A stretch of DNA of 37,997 nucleotides from Pseudomonadota bacterium (GTDB lineage: Bacteria > Pseudomonadota > Gammaproteobacteria > Thiotrichales > Thiotrichaceae), in contig PDPG01000025.1 of the NCBI GenBank assembly GCA_002747455.1, positions 1-37,997 on the forward strand, read 5' to 3'. Below, one piece after another: positions 36,234-37,997 of this stretch. A program made the position numbers and the translations under genes. The notes below the pieces were generated by a model that saw only the letters and a program-made list of their open reading frames with translations, was not told the DNA's origin and searched no databases. Each line of letters starts with the position of its first letter. Position 1 is the first letter of the stretch.

Positions 36234-37401
36234 GGACGCGTAACGATGTGATCAATCGCTCAACACTGGCATTGAATTGATCATCATGGATACGAATTGC
36301 ATTACGCATGGATAATGCTTTTAAATCCTCTGGCAGCGATGCTTGATCAGGCATGTCAGCGCCTTTCAGCAAGACAGGAATTACCCGCAGGTTTTTAGCC
36401 AGCGCAGTGGCAATCTCCATACGCACCACATCATCGGGATCATCAAGGCGACGGCCCTGTTCGTTGCTGGCGTTTAACCAATCAGTGCCGATCATGACCA
36501 GCACTGTGTTGGCGGCGCTTAGCACTTTCTCAATATGCTTGGCAAAGTCCTCACCGTGTGGAATATCGTCCACATCCATAAACACATACTCATTGCCAAA
36601 GGTACTTTTCAGTTTTTCATAAATCGCCAGCGTATAACCGCTGCTGTCATCGCGTCGGTAGCTAATAAATATGGCTTCATTACCTGAAAGTTTGGGGCGC
36701 TTTGGTGTGTTTTTGCCCCGACGACTGATAATAAAGGCAGCCAATGGAATGACTAATAACAAGCCCAGCCACTGCCAGTAGCGAGCCAGCCAGTTTTGGG
36801 CTTCTCGTGCCTTATCAACCCGAACCTGAATCTGTCGATTGAGCACCTGATCCCTGCTAATCGTTTTGCCATTATCAAAGGTGTAGTGGGCAGAGACAAT
36901 CAGTTGCAACTGCTGCACACCCTTCTTTCGTGGCGTCACCTGAAACACCCACTCGGTAAACTGCTTATCATCCACCAGTGACCCATCGACCAACTGCTCC
37001 TCAGCACTGGCGGTGTGAATATCAAACGGATCGCCCTTACTTGAATCACCACAACACAGCCGGACGCTCATGACCTGACTAATAGGGATTGACTCTTTCT
37101 CAACGTCACCATGACCGATTAAACCAGCTTCGCTAATAGCACCCTGGCCGATTCTGACCTCAACTGTTTCAGTCACATTGAGCGTCATTTCAGAAGGTGG
37201 GTTATAAAGAATATTGCCAATCTGTCTGGCGCTTCTCAATGAAGCAGAGTCATCAGCAAATGACTTAGTCGCCTCAGACTCCTCCAACGCATAAGGCTTT
37301 GACGGTTCATCTGGAGCATTGTTTTCGGTACAGGACATGATCAGCACGATTGCCAGAACAATAACAAATAATACCGATAACAAAGCTTTGAAATTAACCA
37401 C
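36214..37401 (-). CDS. membrane-anchored TIR-domain protein
   Basis: This 395-residue protein begins with GTG after AGGAAGG. Residues 5-23 are hydrophobic and end in IMSC24, a possible lipobox or a first transmembrane helix. Residues ~25-205 form a probable extracytoplasmic, beta-rich domain of unknown family with a CC pair at 116-117. A transmembrane helix (~209-226) is followed by the basic SRRGKNTPKRPK, so the C-terminus should be cytoplasmic. The TIR domain starts EAIFISYRRDD (242-252), has FMDVDDIPHGEDF, and keeps Glu329 in VVRMEIATAL, the usual position of the NADase glutamate. This layout suggests a sensor; activity is inferred. Confidence 0.85.
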   Translation of the reverse strand: MVNFKALLSVLFVIVLAIVLIMSCTENNAPDEPSKPYALEESEATKSFADDSASLRSARQIGNILYNPPSEMTLNVTETVEVRIGQGAISEAGLIGHGDVEKESIPISQVMSVRLCCGDSSKGDPFDIHTASAEEQLVDGSLVDDKQFTEWVFQVTPRKKGVQQLQLIVSAHYTFDNGKTISRDQVLNRQIQVRVDKAREAQNWLARYWQWLGLLLVIPLAAFIISRRGKNTPKRPKLSGNEAIFISYRRDDSSGYTLAIYEKLKSTFGNEYVFMDVDDIPHGEDFAKHIEKVLSAANTVLVMIGTDWLNASNEQGRRLDDPDDVVRMEIATALAKNLRVIPVLLKGADMPDQASLPEDLKALSMRNAIRIHDDQFNASVERLITSLRVPTAYAP

Positions 37402-37481
37402 TTAGCCTTCCTAGATGACTGCACTAATGGTTACAAATATAGCTTAGTTTTGGTGAATATGCTTGTAACGATGCTCCAAAG

Positions 37482-37814
37482 TTGTCGGTGGTTTATATCT
37501 CGCCTGATGAGGGCAGCGCCCATTCTATTTTGCTGTGCCTGATGAGTGCGGATTTTGTTAACTCGGACTTTTGCCATCGGGAATTATCGGCAGCGCTAAA
37601 AAATCATCAGCAAGGCAAGCAGCGGGTCATTCCGGTGCAGTGGCGCAATTGTAACTGGGATAATTTGCCTATCGCAGCTTTACAGGGTTTGGTTAGCACA
37701 CCTATCCGGTCTTTGCCCGAGCATGAGCGCGATGATGCCTGGACACAAGCAGCTAAAAAACTTGATCCAATCATTGAGGAGATGCGAGCTGTGGTGATGA
37801 AAAAATGGCACTAA
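37482..37814 (+). CDS. N-terminally truncated TIR-domain protein
   Basis: The frame encodes the second half of a TIR domain. The segment ILLCLMSADFVNSDFCHREL keeps the SxxC-x2-EL pattern with Glu34, and RVIPVQWRNCNW is the typical next strand. The first half (the FxSY strand and BB loop) is missing, and the frame is open upstream only to TAG 37440. The TTG start at 37482 lacks a ribosome site, and no other frame upstream carries the missing half. It may be a fragment left by rearrangement near the divergent TIR gene. 110 residues from this start. Confidence 0.55.
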   Translation: MSVVYISPDEGSAHSILLCLMSADFVNSDFCHRELSAALKNHQQGKQRVIPVQWRNCNWDNLPIAALQGLVSTPIRSLPEHERDDAWTQAAKKLDPIIEEMRAVVMKKWH

Positions 37815-37845
37815 TCCGGCGGATTCATCTGTTAGCTATCAGTTT

Positions 37846-37874
37846 TTGACACCACCCCCTGCTGAAAATAAGGT
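37846..37874 (+). promoter_or_regulatory. candidate promoter of the gene at the window end
   Basis: TTGACA (37846-37851) is a perfect -35, and TAAGGT (37869-37874) follows after 17 bases. It points to the ATG at 37954. Confidence 0.45.
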
Positions 37875-37953
37875 AGAATCCCCGGCGCGATAAACGCTCG
37901 ATTCGGCGTTCTAAAAATCAGCAATTAGATTCAGTAATCAGACAAGGTATTCA

Positions 37954-37997
37954 ATGAAATTTCAGGTTGATGGCGTATTACACAAGGTTTTTGCCAC
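37954..37997 (+). CDS. partial gene cut by window end (possibly DUF3127)
   Basis: Only the first 14 codons are present, beginning MKFQVDGVLHKVFA. AAGGT lies 8 bases before the ATG and a good -35 box lies about 100 bases upstream. The start resembles small DUF3127-type proteins, but this is too short for a firm assignment. Confidence 0.5.
   Translation, partial: MKFQVDGVLHKVFA

Overview
The window looks like chromosomal DNA of a gammaproteobacterium. The evidence is the gene order proA-nadD-rsfS-rlmH-rng-tldD-pmbA, a type II secretion-like gspD-gspE-gspF cluster, a glcB/iclR-type pair, and serS and gltX of bacterial type. Several families (an XrtA-type polysaccharide deacetylase, an AAA-like ATPase fused to a PD-(D/E)XK domain, long WD40 and TIR proteins) fit large-genome Thiotrichales such as Leucothrix or Thiothrix. 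That genus-level guess rests on general resemblance only.

Layout. 0.2-7.4 kb (+ strand) holds housekeeping genes: proline synthesis (proA), NAD synthesis (nadD), ribosome silencing and 23S methylation (rsfS, rlmH), RNase G (rng) and the TldD/PmbA protease pair. Many starts overlap or abut the preceding stop. 7.4-8.3 kb (- strand) is a lone polysaccharide deacetylase. It is followed by tRNA-Pro(GGG) with its own terminator, an aspartate/aromatic aminotransferase, a periplasmic copper chaperone (-) and a pteridine-reductase-type SDR. 11.8-17.6 kb is gspD-gspE-gspF followed by an exported ComEA-like helix-hairpin-helix protein with a long Lys/Ser tail. 17.7-19.6 kb holds galE and a short Wza-type export lipoprotein (exopolysaccharide). 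19.7-23.8 kb holds a SOUL-family lipoprotein and a DUF1456 protein (-), then crcB-serS (+), then an SGNH-like lipoprotein (-). 24.0-27.0 kb is malate synthase G followed by an IclR regulator whose conserved N-terminus has no standard start codon.

27.1-32.2 kb (- strand) is the accessory block. It contains a small parvulin, an exported ankyrin-repeat protein, an AAA-like/PD-(D/E)XK protein, an orphan winged-helix-like fragment, and a 698-residue protein with 14 near-identical WD40 repeats behind a hydrophobic export/anchor segment. 32.4-36.2 kb returns to core genes (tatD, gltX) and adds a tandem methyltransferase whose second half is CmoA-like. 36.2-37.8 kb carries a membrane TIR protein (hydrophobic N-terminus, probable extracytoplasmic domain, transmembrane helix, cytoplasmic TIR) and, divergently, an N-terminally truncated second TIR. 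The last 44 bases begin another gene.

The most interesting material is the set of envelope-targeted interaction/signalling proteins (ankyrin, WD40, TIR), the non-standard start of the IclR gene, and the fused methyltransferases. No CRISPR array, insertion sequence or rRNA was seen.
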